From positions 1,302,001-1,366,000 of the forward strand of contig NW_026515445.1 of the NCBI RefSeq assembly GCF_014898815.1: a stretch of 64,000 nt of DNA. Direction: 5' to 3'. The position numbers were made by a program, and so were the translations under genes. The notes beneath the pieces are model-generated. The model had not been told where the DNA came from. It saw nothing but the letters and a program-made list of their open reading frames with translations, and ran no database searches. Positions 36,685-48,200 of the stretch are shown here, one piece after another (position 1 is the stretch's first letter; every line of letters starts with the position of its first letter). Origin of the DNA: Panonychus citri (taxonomy: Eukaryota > Arthropoda > Arachnida > Trombidiformes > Tetranychidae).

Positions 36685-38468
36685 TAATCAAGCTAATTGG
36701 ACTTGGAGTTACAATTAGCTAATTATTATGTGAATAAAAAATTTAAATATTTAATTAGTAAACTTGTAAATTAGTTAAGCAATTGAAACATAGTAATTAA
36801 AGTTAACTAATTTTTTGCTGTTTAAATTGAGGTAAACAAAAAGTTTACAAAAACTTTTCGATTGGTTAATTGTAATATTAATACCAATCAAAATTAATTG
36901 TTTGTGACTCATTTATTGTTAATCATATTAGCAGGGAAATACAATTTATATCATCATGATTACAATTGAATCATAAATATTTAACAATCAACTCGAAATT
37001 CAACTTATTTGTTCCCATTTTCAGTTCTATCAATATCTCAATGATATTTCACCGTTAAAGATTTGTTATCATCATGATTATCATTATCATCATACTTATC
37101 ATCATCATCACCATGATCATCATCATCTCAACAACTGATAATAATAATATGAATAAATAAGAAAGTGTTTGTATGTTTATGTAACTCATTTTGATAACCT
37201 TCTCAATCATGTTAACATGCAACTGATCATCATGGGAATTCATGGTTACCCTGAATATAAGAATTACTTTTTATAGGTTAGATATTTTTTGCTTCTTCTC
37301 TATTCAGATTCCTATACAATTCAAGATAATCTCACAAGATCAGGGTAATAATTTATTAGAATAATTTTTACATTATTAACATGATCATCAATAGATTAAC
37401 ACTTTACCGGTTAATCTCAATTCACCTTTAATGCATTTGCATTTGATTGTTGCTCTCGAGTTAACTGTTAGTTGAAATGATTATCATCTAATTTTTAATT
37501 GCGAAATTTAATCTTTAATTAATCAACTTGTAATTGATTGATTTTTCGCATTTTCAATCACAATTTTTACTGTAGTTAACCAATAATTAGTTTTGATATT
37601 GATTCAATTCTTGTGCAGTTATCGTTTGATTAGTAACAATCAACTAATTGTTATTTCATTTCTGTGTCTTAATTATTGTTTAATCAGGTAAACTTGTCAA
37701 GTTGTTAATCATTAATCGTTTCATTGGTTTCTAATTGTGTTGACAATTAAACGTATTAATTAGATTGTTAATTGTTACGATAACTATTGAATCTTTTAGT
37801 TATCTGATTAACTGAAAAAGTTTGAGTCTCATTCTAATAGATTGATTATCGTGGGTATTTGGTGGACAATTAAAAGGAAAACAAAACAAAATTAAATATA
37901 ATTTAACATTCTAATCAGCTTCAGATTAGTCAGAATAATAAAAATTACGATTATGATGATGAACCGAGATGAACATTATTAGTGAAATATTTATTTCTCC
38001 CTTCATCATGATCAGTAAACTGTTCATCAATTTACTCATGCACGACAATTTGTATTATTATTAAAGCGACTAATGATATTCTGATGAAATGAAGTTCCTG
38101 TTAATTACTTCAAATTAAGAGTGATTAAAATGAGTGAGTTATTCTGTTATATTTTCATTTACATTTTCAATTTAACCTTCAAAAGTTTCACATTAATTGT
38201 TATCAAATCAACAACTTGATCATAACATATGATAAGTGTTATTTCACTGAACCAATTTTGATTGGAAATTAATATTGATGGAATTACTTTTTTTTATTCA
38301 GACTGTACAATATGGAGCTTATTTTATTACTCAACAATGAAATTCACTATAGCCTTTGGGAGTTCCTGTTAGATTTTGTATTGTCAACTCATTTCAATTT
38401 CCAGAGTGTGGGTGGGATAAGATTTACAATTAAAGGGATAGTTTTCTGTTGTTTTCTGGATCATATGT
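36685..38468. other. Intergenic, nothing recognised
   Basis: AT-rich sequence between the MITE and NDUFS2, including a CAT-triplet patch near 37065-37125. The short open frames at 37055-37243 and 38312-38512 are low-complexity or antisense to NDUFS2 and are not called. Confidence 0.5.
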
Positions 38469-39911
38469 TTACCGATCGATTTCACCAAAGACGATATCTA
38501 ATGTACCAATAACGGCCACTACATCGGCAAGGTATGAACCTTTGCAAATCTTGTCCATTGCTGCTAAATGGGCGAAACCAGGAGCCTTAATTTTACATCT
38601 GTAAGGGCGACTTGTCCCATCGGACACTAGATAGAGACCGAATTCACCTTTTGGTGCTTCGACTGCAGTGTAGGTTGACCCAGCTGGAACTTGATATCCC
38701 TCAGTGAAAAGTTTGAAATGGTGGATTAAAGATTCCATTGATGATTTCATTTCTGATCTCGATGGATTAACTACTTTATTATCTTCTGCTCTAACAGGAC
38801 CACCGGGCATTTTATTCAAACATTGTTCGATAATTCGAACAGATTCTCTCATTTCATTCATTCGACAAAGATAACGATCATAACAATCACCTTTTATACC
38901 GACAGGAACATTGAATTCAAAGTCTTGGTAATCGTCGTATGGTTGAGTTTTCCTGAGATCCCATTTGATGCCACTTCCTCTCACCATTACTCCACTGAAG
39001 CCACAATTTAATGCATCAGCTGCTGAAATTACACCAATATCTATGGTTCGAGCTCGGAAAATTTCACTTCCAGTTAATAGCTCTTCGATTTCATCAATTC
39101 GGTTTGGAAATTGTTGAGCCCACTGATAGATATCGTCCATTAGCCCCATGGGTATGTCTTGAGAAACTCCGCCGGGTCTTACATAAGCTGCATGCATACG
39201 AGCTCCAGATACTCTCTCATAGAATTCACATAATTTTTCTCTTTCTTCAAAAAGCCAGAAAAATGGAGTAATTGCTCCCAAATCCAAGGCTTGTGTTCCA
39301 ATGTTCATCATATGATTAAGACAACGGGTAATTTCTGCGAACAAAACTCTAATATATTTAGCTCTTTTGGGTATCTCCATGTTTAAAAGTTTCTCAATTG
39401 CTAGAGAATAACATTGCTCATTAACCATCATGGAAACATAATCAAGACGATCCATGTAGGGTAAGGCTTGAGTGTATGTTTTGTATTCAATCAGTTTTTC
39501 AGTTGCTCTATGGAGAAGTCCAATGTGTGGATCTAAACGAATAATTTGTTCTCCATCGACTTCACAAATTAACCGAAGTACACCATGAGCAGCGGGATGT
39601 TGAGGACCAAAATTAAACCTTGTATTTTGTATCACTTTTTCATAGGGTTTAGGCCTAATCCATGGCTGTTCTTTAGGGACCCATTCCAGTTCTGGTAAAT
39701 CGACAGGAATACCGATTGGTGAATGCATTTCCTCGTACCATTGTCTATCTGGAAACCATTGACGGGCTCCACGGGCCTGTTGTTTATCAGTTCGACGATC
39801 AGTTACATTATTTAACAAGCCACAAGCAGATTGATGACCTTTAATGAAGGTAAGTGTTGATCTGCCACCAAGAGTTCGTCCAATATTGAGTAGGCTTAAT
39901 AGAGAAGTCAT
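38469..39911 (-). CDS. NDUFS2: NADH:ubiquinone oxidoreductase 49 kDa subunit, intronless
   Basis: Core subunit of mitochondrial complex I that forms part of the ubiquinone-binding cavity with PSST/NDUFS7. One uninterrupted exon encodes 480 residues (human 463). A basic N-terminal presequence (MTSLLSLLNIGRTLGGRSTL) is followed by the conserved domain. Visible hallmarks are FNFGPQHPAAHGVLRL with the quinone-site His, the 49 kDa signature LLHRATEKLIEYKT, ALPYMDRLDYVSMMVNEQ, GARMHAAYVRPGGV, the motif GVMVRGSGIKWDLRK, and the C-terminus ADVVAVIGTLDIVFGEIDR. The lack of introns contrasts with its multi-exon neighbours, but no retrocopy signs (poly-A tract, truncation) are seen and all key motifs are intact. 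It is transcribed divergently from the TMED9-like gene. Confidence 0.97.
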   Translation of the reverse strand: MTSLLSLLNIGRTLGGRSTLTFIKGHQSACGLLNNVTDRRTDKQQARGARQWFPDRQWYEEMHSPIGIPVDLPELEWVPKEQPWIRPKPYEKVIQNTRFNFGPQHPAAHGVLRLICEVDGEQIIRLDPHIGLLHRATEKLIEYKTYTQALPYMDRLDYVSMMVNEQCYSLAIEKLLNMEIPKRAKYIRVLFAEITRCLNHMMNIGTQALDLGAITPFFWLFEEREKLCEFYERVSGARMHAAYVRPGGVSQDIPMGLMDDIYQWAQQFPNRIDEIEELLTGSEIFRARTIDIGVISAADALNCGFSGVMVRGSGIKWDLRKTQPYDDYQDFEFNVPVGIKGDCYDRYLCRMNEMRESVRIIEQCLNKMPGGPVRAEDNKVVNPSRSEMKSSMESLIHHFKLFTEGYQVPAGSTYTAVEAPKGEFGLYLVSDGTSRPYRCKIKAPGFAHLAAMDKICKGSYLADVVAVIGTLDIVFGEIDR

Positions 39912-40447
39912 AATGTTCTATTGACAGTTGGAAGATGTTACAGTAGTAATTAGATTGGACGAAAATTGACCCGAACAATAATAAACAAGTAAAATTAGAA
40001 ATGATTAAGATGTTGATCAGTTCATTTTTTCATTTCTTTTCCAATCAAAACAAACGCAAGAATTTGTATCGATATCAAGTATCGAAATAAAATATCGATA
40101 TTTACAGAATCGCAGAGAATTTAGCAACTAGCGAATTTAATTAAACACTTACAATACTCCAATTGAATTCAAGATTTGGACTGTCCCCTGATTCTCCCAA
40201 TAAGCAAAACAATTAAATCATCTTTAATTGCGATTAATTTCTCAAGTCAAGTTTCAATTTGATTCCAAGTCCAAGACTATTTCCATTGCCCATAGATGGC
40301 GATCCAGTCGCTAGAATTTCTCTCCATCAGGTAACGTGTCTCATTTGTCTCATTTGAGAGATTTAAAAAATTTGGTCAATGGTTTATTCTTATCAAATTG
40401 TTTATTAATTTATATTGATTGTAACTTTTGTTCCATTGTAGTTAATT
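39912..40447. promoter_or_regulatory. Divergent NDUFS2 / TMED9-like promoter region with two TATCGATA motifs
   Basis: 536 bp between the start codons of two housekeeping genes. TATCGATA occurs at 40067-40074 and again at 40093-40100, with a further TATCGA in between. In Drosophila, paired DRE elements of this sequence bind DREF/BEAF in housekeeping promoters. Use of the same code here is inferred. A GC-richer patch at about 40285-40315 may mark a transcription start. Confidence 0.45.
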
Positions 40448-41265
40448 ATGTTCCCATCTAGCATTTCTTTCACTTTATTATTAGTGTTCTTAATTCAATT
40501 GGCTGATTGCCTTTATTTCCATATAGGGGAAACCGAAAGGAAATGTTTCATTGAGGAAATACCAGATGAGACTCTTGTTGTAGGAAATTATAAATGTCAA
40601 TTATTTGATCCCCAAACTGGAGGTTATATGCCTTCATCGCCAGGAATTGGGATGCATGTTGAAGTAAGAGATCCAGATGATAAAATAATGCTCTCTAAAG
40701 GTGAGTTGACCTGTGTTGATAAGATGAAAGAATTGAGGTTATACCGAGTCGGGTGTTTTGTTTACTAAATGACATTTGGAACGTCATCTTTTCTTGAGAT
40801 CTATTTATGTTTTGAGTTACATTAATCTCTTTTTTTCTTGTTGATTTATTTTCTCTGTCTATAGTTTACAGCTCTGAAGGACGATTTTCATTTACATCAC
40901 ATGTTCCGGGCGAGCACATAATTTGTCTTTACTCAAACTCTACTCGATGGTTTGCTGGTTCACAATTACGAGTCCATTTGGATATTCAAGTCGGTGAACA
41001 CGCTGTTGATTATGCTCATGTTCAGCAGAAAGAGAAACTTAGCGAGTTACAATTAAGAGTTAGACAGCTTTTGGATCAAGTGGAACAGATTACAAAAGAA
41101 CAGAACTATCAAAGGTATCGCGAGGAAAGATTTAGACAAACCAGTGAAAGTACCAATTCTCGAGTTTTATGGTGGTCATTGGGACAAACGGTTATTCTTG
41201 TCGTCATGGGCTTTTGGCAAATGAAGCATCTTAAGAGTTTCTTCGAAGCAAAGAAATTGGTGTAA
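40448..41265 (+). CDS. TMED9: Transmembrane emp24 domain protein, TMED9/TMED4-like (p24 alpha)
   Basis: Type I membrane cargo receptor cycling between ER and cis-Golgi in COPI/COPII vesicles. Exons 40448-40700 and 40865-41265 give 217 residues. It has a cleavable signal peptide (LLLVFLIQLADC), then a GOLD domain beginning LYFHIGETERKCFIEEIPDE with the paired Cys of the fold (the second in EHIICLYSN). A coiled coil follows (LSELQLRVRQLLDQVEQITK, NYQRYREERFR), then a TM segment (LGQTVILVVMGFWQM) and the cytosolic tail HLKSFFEAKKLV. The tail carries both the FF COPII signal and the terminal KKxx COPI-retrieval signal. This tail matches vertebrate TMED9; Drosophila eclair is the counterpart. Confidence 0.95.
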
Positions 41266-41695
41266 AAAACTGTCCACAAAGATCAATGTTCACCATTGAT
41301 CTTTTTTTTCTCACATTATCATCAACTATCAGTATGGAAAGGGAGATCTTTTCTTCATTTACGGTGACAAAGCCTTATATAAATTTTTTATTCCAATCAG
41401 TTTGCCTAATTTCTCGGGTATTGTGTTTATCCAACGCGATCCGCGTAGAGTGAAAAGATTAAAAGTCTAATCCAATTTTCACCACTGATTCGATACAAGA
41501 AGTCATTATATTTAATTTGTAATTCCCAGAATTTAAAAAGACAACAATGTAATTGTTAAGCTCTTCAGGATATGATAGACAAAAGATTAAAACTCATTTC
41601 AATCAGTTTACTCTTGACAAATGTGATTGTTTTTAATTGTCCACTAGTTTTTAGGCCAATTGGTTGTATTTTCATTATCCAGATATAATCAGGCA
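41266..41695. other. TMED9-like 3' UTR and upstream region of the HSFY-like gene
   Basis: 430 bp with no coding signal. It holds the 3' end of the TMED9-like transcript and the presumed promoter of the next gene on the same strand. Confidence 0.5.
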
Positions 41696-42403
41696 ATGGT
41701 ATTGACGAGAAAACAATCTTCTGAGATTATTAAATCACAATTGATCCAATCATCTTATCCAATTGATTGCGATGAACAGTTTGAAGAAAAAGCTGAAGAA
41801 AAGGGTAAATCTGAAAAAAGAATAAAATTTCCTGAGAAACTTTGGAATCTCGTTGAATCTGATGAAATTGAATCAATCAAATGGTCCAAAAATGGAAGAG
41901 CGATCGGCATCGATCCGAAGGAATTACAATATGGACTGAGGGTCAATTTACTCGGATTCAAAACGGTCAATTTTTCTTCCTTCACTCGACAATTAAACCT
42001 TTATGGTTTTCGTAAGATCAATTGTGAAACAGATTATCACGAGTATGAACATCCTTATTTCACCAAAGACAAAATTCATTTGAAAAAATTGAAACGAAAC
42101 AAGAAAATCAATTATGAATCAGATTCATCTTCTTCCACATCATCATCGCCGATCACGAGAACTGAAATCAAACTGGAAAATTCACAATTCGATTCAATGA
42201 GCGAAACAACTGAAGCGCTCGACGAGAATGTTAATCATGAGGAAATTGTTGATTCGAAAGCTGAAGAAAGAGCAACAATTAAATGCTTCGGATCTTTTTA
42301 TAGTTGTTTTGATTATTATGGAAAAAGTAAATCACAAGAAGATCTCATTAAATGGGATAGTCAATTTACTGAGGACCAACCGGCGAATGCTTATTTCTTT
42401 TAA
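41696..42403 (+). CDS. HSF-type DNA-binding domain protein, HSFY-like, single exon
   Basis: Predicted nuclear DNA-binding protein with the heat-shock-factor winged-helix domain. ATG 41696 opens 235 codons. The domain spans about residues 42-140: KFPEKLWNLVESDEIESIKW, then NGRAIGI, and the recognition helix FSSFTRQLNLYGFRKI, followed by a YFTKDK wing. The FPEKLW..VESD start and N-rich recognition helix resemble HSFY-type factors more than HSF1. It lacks the hydrophobic heptad region (HR-A/B) needed for HSF trimerisation. The C-terminal 95 residues are Ser/Glu-rich and acidic and then aromatic (FGSFYSCFDYYG). This single-exon gene could be a retrogene-derived, germline-biased factor, which is inference from the vertebrate HSFY pattern. 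An upstream frame from 41660 lacks an ATG. Confidence 0.85.
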   Translation: MVLTRKQSSEIIKSQLIQSSYPIDCDEQFEEKAEEKGKSEKRIKFPEKLWNLVESDEIESIKWSKNGRAIGIDPKELQYGLRVNLLGFKTVNFSSFTRQLNLYGFRKINCETDYHEYEHPYFTKDKIHLKKLKRNKKINYESDSSSSTSSSPITRTEIKLENSQFDSMSETTEALDENVNHEEIVDSKAEERATIKCFGSFYSCFDYYGKSKSQEDLIKWDSQFTEDQPANAYFF

Positions 42404-42516
42404 TTCCACAACAATTAGTGATTGAAAAGTGGAAATGAACAATTAAGATTCTTTTGATTATCACATATTGTTTTCTCAAACGTTTTTTTTTCAGCAGTGT
42501 AACATTTTTTAATTAC

Positions 42517-42540
42517 AATAAATGTAAAGTTTCATTTATT
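42517..42540. terminator. Back-to-back polyadenylation signals of two convergent genes
   Basis: AATAAA on the plus strand (42517-42522) lies 114 bp after the HSFY-like stop. TTTATT at 42535-42540, which is AATAAA on the minus strand, could serve BUB3. The two are 12 bp apart, so the convergent 3' UTRs may overlap. Confidence 0.5.
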
Positions 42541-42873
42541 GAATTTGATTAAGTTAATTTGATGGGTAAACCAAAATGCTAAATGCTATTAAAGTGATGA
42601 TTAGTTGCTTAATTACTGAGAGGTGATCAGATTAAAGTTTGTGCAACAAGTAAAAAAATGATACATTAATTGTGTTTAAAGTGCAATTATAAGATTTTTT
42701 ATGAAAAAACCTTAATGAGTACTTGGGTTTCCGATTCAAGAAAAACAATGAATCAGAATAAAAGGTGAATAGTGTTGAGGGAGCAAATCTTGTTAGGAAT
42801 TGGAAAAAGGTAATTAGAGTGATTGATATGGAAGAGGAGGAAGAGAGGGAGAGAGAGAAATCTAGTGATGTGA

Positions 42874-43957
42874 TTACTTGGGTTTAGTTTCATGGTCGGT
42901 TACACGACGAATGAAAATGTTGTCCGCTGGAATATCTTTGGCATCTGATGTCTCGAAAAGGTAAGAGGAAGCGATGGCAAGGTAATTGTTGTCAGGCGAA
43001 AACGCAAGAGAACTGATACTTGTCGGGTATTTGTGGAACTGGCAAAGTCTTTTCTTATTGAAACCATCCCAAATATTGACGAAACCATCTGAACCACCGG
43101 TGGCAAATGTATTATATACTTTATGGAACGAAATTGCATTAACTGGGTAAATGTTTTCGATTCCTGTGGTCGTATCTTTGTTTCTATGACATTTAAAGGC
43201 ATATTTTTTCTTCTGAGCTTCGGGCGCTGGGTCAAAATATTCAACGGACACTCTACCCTCAATTGAGCTTAAAACGTAGCCTTGTTTGTTTGGGAAGCAT
43301 TTTATGTACCTTGTTTGGTATTTTAGTGAAGATTCTCGCCTTTGTTGAACATAGGACATATTCCTGAGATCCCAAACAAGAACTCGACGACCAGCAGTTC
43401 CAACCACTAATGTCTCTCCACAAACGTCCATAGTGTAAATTTTGTCAGGCTGAGCAAAAGAGCCTGATGGTGACGGTGATCGAGCGTCCCATAGTTTGAC
43501 ACAAGCATCCCAACCTCCAGTAATGACAACATTGATATCAGGAGCATATTCAACGCATCTAATTGCTCCATTATGAGAACCAGCAACAGTTTCAACACCG
43601 GCAGCTAAGTCAAAGATCTTGACTTGTTGATCGAAACCACCACTCCAGGCATGATTGTTATCCTAAAGACGGTTAAAGAAACAACATAAAAATCAAACTA
43701 AAATTAGCAAAAGAAAAGATTGAAGGAAGAACCAATTATCTCTTGAAACTTACTTGGAAACAACAATCGAGAACTGGTGAATTATGTTTATATTGAGTTT
43801 TCAATTTATTTACAGTAATATCATACAGACGGACATGAGTGTCCCAAGAAGCGGTTAACAGAAATTGTGAAGACGTTAATCCAAATTTAATGTTTTGTAT
43901 ACAGTCGGTTGGCGGTGATTCCAACTTGAATTCATTAGTGTTTTCCAAAAGGGTCAT
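42874..43957 (-). CDS. BUB3: Mitotic checkpoint protein BUB3
   Basis: Seven-bladed WD40 protein of the spindle-assembly checkpoint. It binds phospho-MELT repeats of KNL1 at kinetochores and the GLEBS motifs of BUB1 and BUBR1. Two exons, 43754-43957 and 42874-43662, join in phase 0 into 330 residues (human 328). The family order is clear: ESPPTDCIQNIKFGLTSSQF, LTASWDTHVRLYD, ITGGWDACVKLWDAR, the characteristic YTMDVCGETLVVGTAGRRVL, the peptide-binding loop region SSLKYQTRYIKCFP, SSIEGRVSVEYFD, FKCHRN, and the last blade ending in FSPDNNYLAIASSYLFE. The start is the first ATG and matches family starts. A match to the RFX X-box consensus lies about 80 bp upstream of the start (44039 is not used; see 44139-44152). 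Confidence 0.96.
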
Positions 43958-45209
43958 TGTAATTACAGACTAAATAGTTGACACACACACAAAAAGAACA
44001 ATTTCTAACAACAATTAGTCAGCAATATAAAAAAATAATTGTAATTAAAAAGCGAAAAAGAAACAATAAAATTGAATCAGATTAACAACAAGAGAGTCAA
44101 ACAAAAAGACGGTTAACAAAAATTCAAAATAGCCCCGCGTAGTCATGGCAACCGAATTGAAGAAGGGGACGTTCAATAAGAAAAAAGCGTAACGACACAA
44201 GAAAAAGGAAACAAATTGAAACTCAATTAAGAAGGAAAATTAATTATTTAGAACAATCAATTTAAACAATATTTTCGAAATCAATATTTATGCACAATAG
44301 AATGGAAAACCTGAAAATAGACGGAAAGTAAATGAACAAAAATGAGAGTAGAAAAAAAGTAAACAGTTAATTTCATCAACAAAGAAAAATATTTTTCAAT
44401 CGAATTTCAATTAATCAAAAATCGTTCGGATTTTAAATTTAGTAAATAAGAGGACAATCAAAGGTAAAGCTTTTAATTGCGACAAGATAACAGTAAATTA
44501 ACTCTAGTGATCAAAAGATGGAGCTTTGAGCTTCATTCAGATTGGTTTGAATTCGAAGGCAGAAAAAAGTTCTGATGGAGTTCATTTTATCTATCGAGTT
44601 GAAAGTTCTATTAGAACTTAGAAAGAGAACTGAATAAACTGTTATCAGAACTGATTCTGTTAGCAACGAACCCACAAGGTTATCATGTTGATATAATGTG
44701 AATTGTAACAACTTTTTTGTATCATTTTCCAATTCCATCTTTATTCATCCTCTTTTTTCTTATAATTTCTCCTTCCTCTTAATATGATTATCATTATTAT
44801 CATTTAATCAGTAGAAGCAATTATAAGATTATAAGATAATTAAGACAATAGACAACCAATGAATTCTAATTGTAAAGCCAACAATCAATTACAAGTAATC
44901 AGTCAACAGTTAGAATATGTTATCAAAAAATTAGATTAATCAAAAAGTTACACCAAAGATATGATGAGACTTGTTTTTTTTTTTAAATGATCAACAACAA
45001 TTAACTGTTAAACCAATAAGGTTGATGATTTGATAAAAATTATCAATCAATTGAACGTAAACTGTTGTTTTAATCAGTGTTAACTGTGCTTTTGCCGTGT
45101 GAGTGTCTCCTTGTGATTAAAAATGTTCAACACAATTAACAACTCGGATAACCATTTACCAACAAGACCGAATCTTTTTTAATTAAAGTTAATCAAACAA
45201 TTAATTGTA
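43958..45209. other. Divergent intergenic region BUB3 / Dscam-like gene
   Basis: 1.25 kb AT-rich region. A GC-richer patch at about 44131-44175 (AGCCCCGCGTAGTCATGGCA) is the likely BUB3 promoter. A minus-strand open frame at 44511-44738 has no recognisable domain and is not called. Confidence 0.5.
44139..44152. promoter_or_regulatory. X-box-like motif GTAGTCATGGCAAC
   Basis: Fits the 14-base RFX X-box consensus GTHNYYATRRNAAC, in the GC-richer patch about 180 bp upstream of the BUB3 start codon. The consensus is loose enough that about one chance match per window is expected. Confidence 0.3.
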
Positions 45210-48200
45210 ATGATCAAATCAAAGGATAAAGTGATGTTTCCATCAATAGTTAAAGTGCTTTCTTTTCATAACATTTGTATCACAATAGCAACAATTTACA
45301 TTGTATCGCTTTTACCTCAAGCTTATGGTAAGTTGATCATCTTTCATTATGATAATAGTTTTCATCTTCATGATAATCATCATGATGCTTGTCAATGATG
45401 TTCAATTGAACTTTATATCAAAAATTGAACATTTATAAGCAGAAAAGAGAAATAGAAACTTTTTTATTTGCTCTTCCTTTTCTATCTGAACAGTTGAGAA
45501 AGAAATTCTCAGAACTGGAATGATTTCATTTCACCAGCATGATAGAAGATGAAGGAAGGAAAAAATATCCATCGATATATTGGAAATCGTTGAACCAGCA
45601 CAAAATAAAAGAATCAAAATAATTTAGACATTTGTCTTGATTTAGAATCTAATGTCTATTTACTATTCTTTTTTTCTTCCAATTCTCTTCTTTCAGAATT
45701 GTTATATTTATTTTATCGGTCTCTTTACTTTTCTCTTTCTCTTTCTCTTGTTATCCATTATCATGTTTTCTGATTCTTGTGATTTATTTATATTCCTTTC
45801 TGATTCTTATTATCGTGTAATCGGTCTTGTTAATCCATTTGGTTGATCGGTTTTATTTGTTTATCTCTTTTTTCGTGACCACAGGTCAAGCACCATTGTT
45901 ATTGAAGCGACCGTCCAATGTAACTGTTTCACCCGATTCAATGGTTTCGTTGCGTTGCTCTGCCAAGGGCAACCCTTTACCTCAGATCATGTGGACGACT
46001 CATGGTTACTCAGTTACAGACTCATCGAGACTCAGAATTGGTGATTATGTTTCATCTGATGGTTCAGTGATATCATTTATCAATATATCTCGTGTTAGTG
46101 TTGAAGAGGGAGGACGGTACGAGTGCACAGCGATTAATGACCTTGGGTCTGAAACAGCTCAGTCTTGGATCCATGTTATTGGTCCACCTTTTATAAAACT
46201 AATGAGAAACTTGACCGTAGTCGCAGGTCGGCCCATGTACATAAATTGTCCGTATTCAATTTATCGTCTATCATCATTGTCCTGGTTCAAAGGTGAGCAA
46301 TTTAATCAATAATTTTAGACTCAAATTACCCAAGAAAAAGTTGATTCAGATATTTAAGATCATTCAGATCATTAGACCGAAAGATAATTGAGAATAACTT
46401 TTTCTCTTTCTAAAAGAGTAAATGTATTTCCAATATTCTTGTGGAAACTCAAAGACAATGAATGCTAATGATCTTATGATGTAGTTGACTTGGTTTCATA
46501 TTATTCCACATGAAAATGATATATTTATTTGTTGAATATTCTGTCAAGTACTAAAATAACCATTGAGCTTTTCGCTTGTCACTTGGTAATAATCTCGACC
46601 ATTCTGTTCATTGTATCAAAATCAGTCTCTTTAAGGATATATTTTATTTGTATTAAAAGTTGGATAAGTTAGACAACATCTTACAGACCGTTGAGCAAAA
46701 GTCATGATGAAACTTCATGAGCATGAGATTCAGTTATTCACTGGGAGTTGTCCCTTGGAATAGTTGAACCGTATAAAAAAAGGCAAGTCCAAGATATTAT
46801 TTGGGACGAGATGAATAAGGAATAGAAAAAAACACTTTCTCTTTCACAAAGATCTTCTCATCATCATCATCATCATCATCCTCATCTTTGTCTTCCCTTT
46901 TTTATTAATAATCAAAGGGAATCTTTCATTGTCTTTCTTTCCATCATCCTGATCAGTTGAGTTTGAAAAAAAGTCTTCATTTCATTCACATGATTCATTT
47001 CTCAGGAGGTGGTCAATGAAACTCATCTCATGTTATCCCACCCCCATGAATTGAGAATTGAATTCACTACAGGGAAACAAAAAGTTTCGTTTCTTTGTTT
47101 AGATGTATCTTAATCTCCTTTCCCACTCAAAAGATACCCAATGGTCAGTTGATCTGGTCAGTGTTAACCGATTTCGGAAACAATCATTGAGAGAAAAAAT
47201 TTCATCCAGGAAACTTGAACGTTGATATCACAGAGTATCAGTAAGAAATTGATTCATAATGAGAAGATGAGGAAAATAGTGAAAGAAAATACTGAATCCA
47301 AATCTCAGGAAATTCAATTGCGAATCAGAATCCAAATGAATGCTACAAAACTCCCAAGTGTAAACACTCCCATCAGTAGGAACTTGTTATCATGAAGATA
47401 AAAAAAAGAAACATAATTTCATGTAAAAAGTAATCAGTCTCAGAACTTTACTGATTTTGAAAATTTTATTATATTTACAACTGAATCTCAGAAACGATAT
47501 CATGTAAAAAAGTGAACTGCATCCGATTTGTTTGATGAAATAAATTATTCAGATTTCAGTTGAATTGTTTGATTGTATTACCACAACAATTACATGGTCA
47601 TAAATTGAGCAAGTTAAATAGTTTCCGTTTCACTGATACCATTCAAATACACACTTTAAATTGTTATAATTTATTGCCCAAACAATTTGTCTGATTGTTT
47701 GATCTGCACAAAACATCATTCATGATAATGAAACAAAATGTTTTCAGGCTCAATGAAACATTTTCTTCCGGTTGATAAAAAAATTTTGCAATAAAATAGA
47801 TACAAAATGATAATACATTTGAAAATTTATTTCGCTGTTAATAAATTTCCTTCCTTTTACATGATTATCATGATATTTATCAACAATAGGTTGAAACTTT
47901 TACTTCTCATCAACATCATGAATCGTATTCATATAATAATCAGATCATAACTGTTCATCTAATACTCTTGTATTTTAATATCTTCTGAGCAAATCTTGAT
48001 GGGTCATCTATTGGTCAGTAATGTCTATCAGAAAGTTAATCAAAATCGTGAAATTTTCTGATAATTGATTTCAATTAGTTGACTTTAATTCACCTTAATT
48101 GTTTGATTGTCTTTCAATTGCATGATTGCCTTTTTTCGTTATTTTCTATTTCAATTTACCGTTAGTCTATTGTTTATCCAATTTCAACCATGAATTTGTC

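Noticed and set aside
44511..44738. 75-codon minus-strand frame upstream of the Dscam-like gene
   Set aside because: No domain, lies in a promoter region, and length is within chance expectation for this composition.
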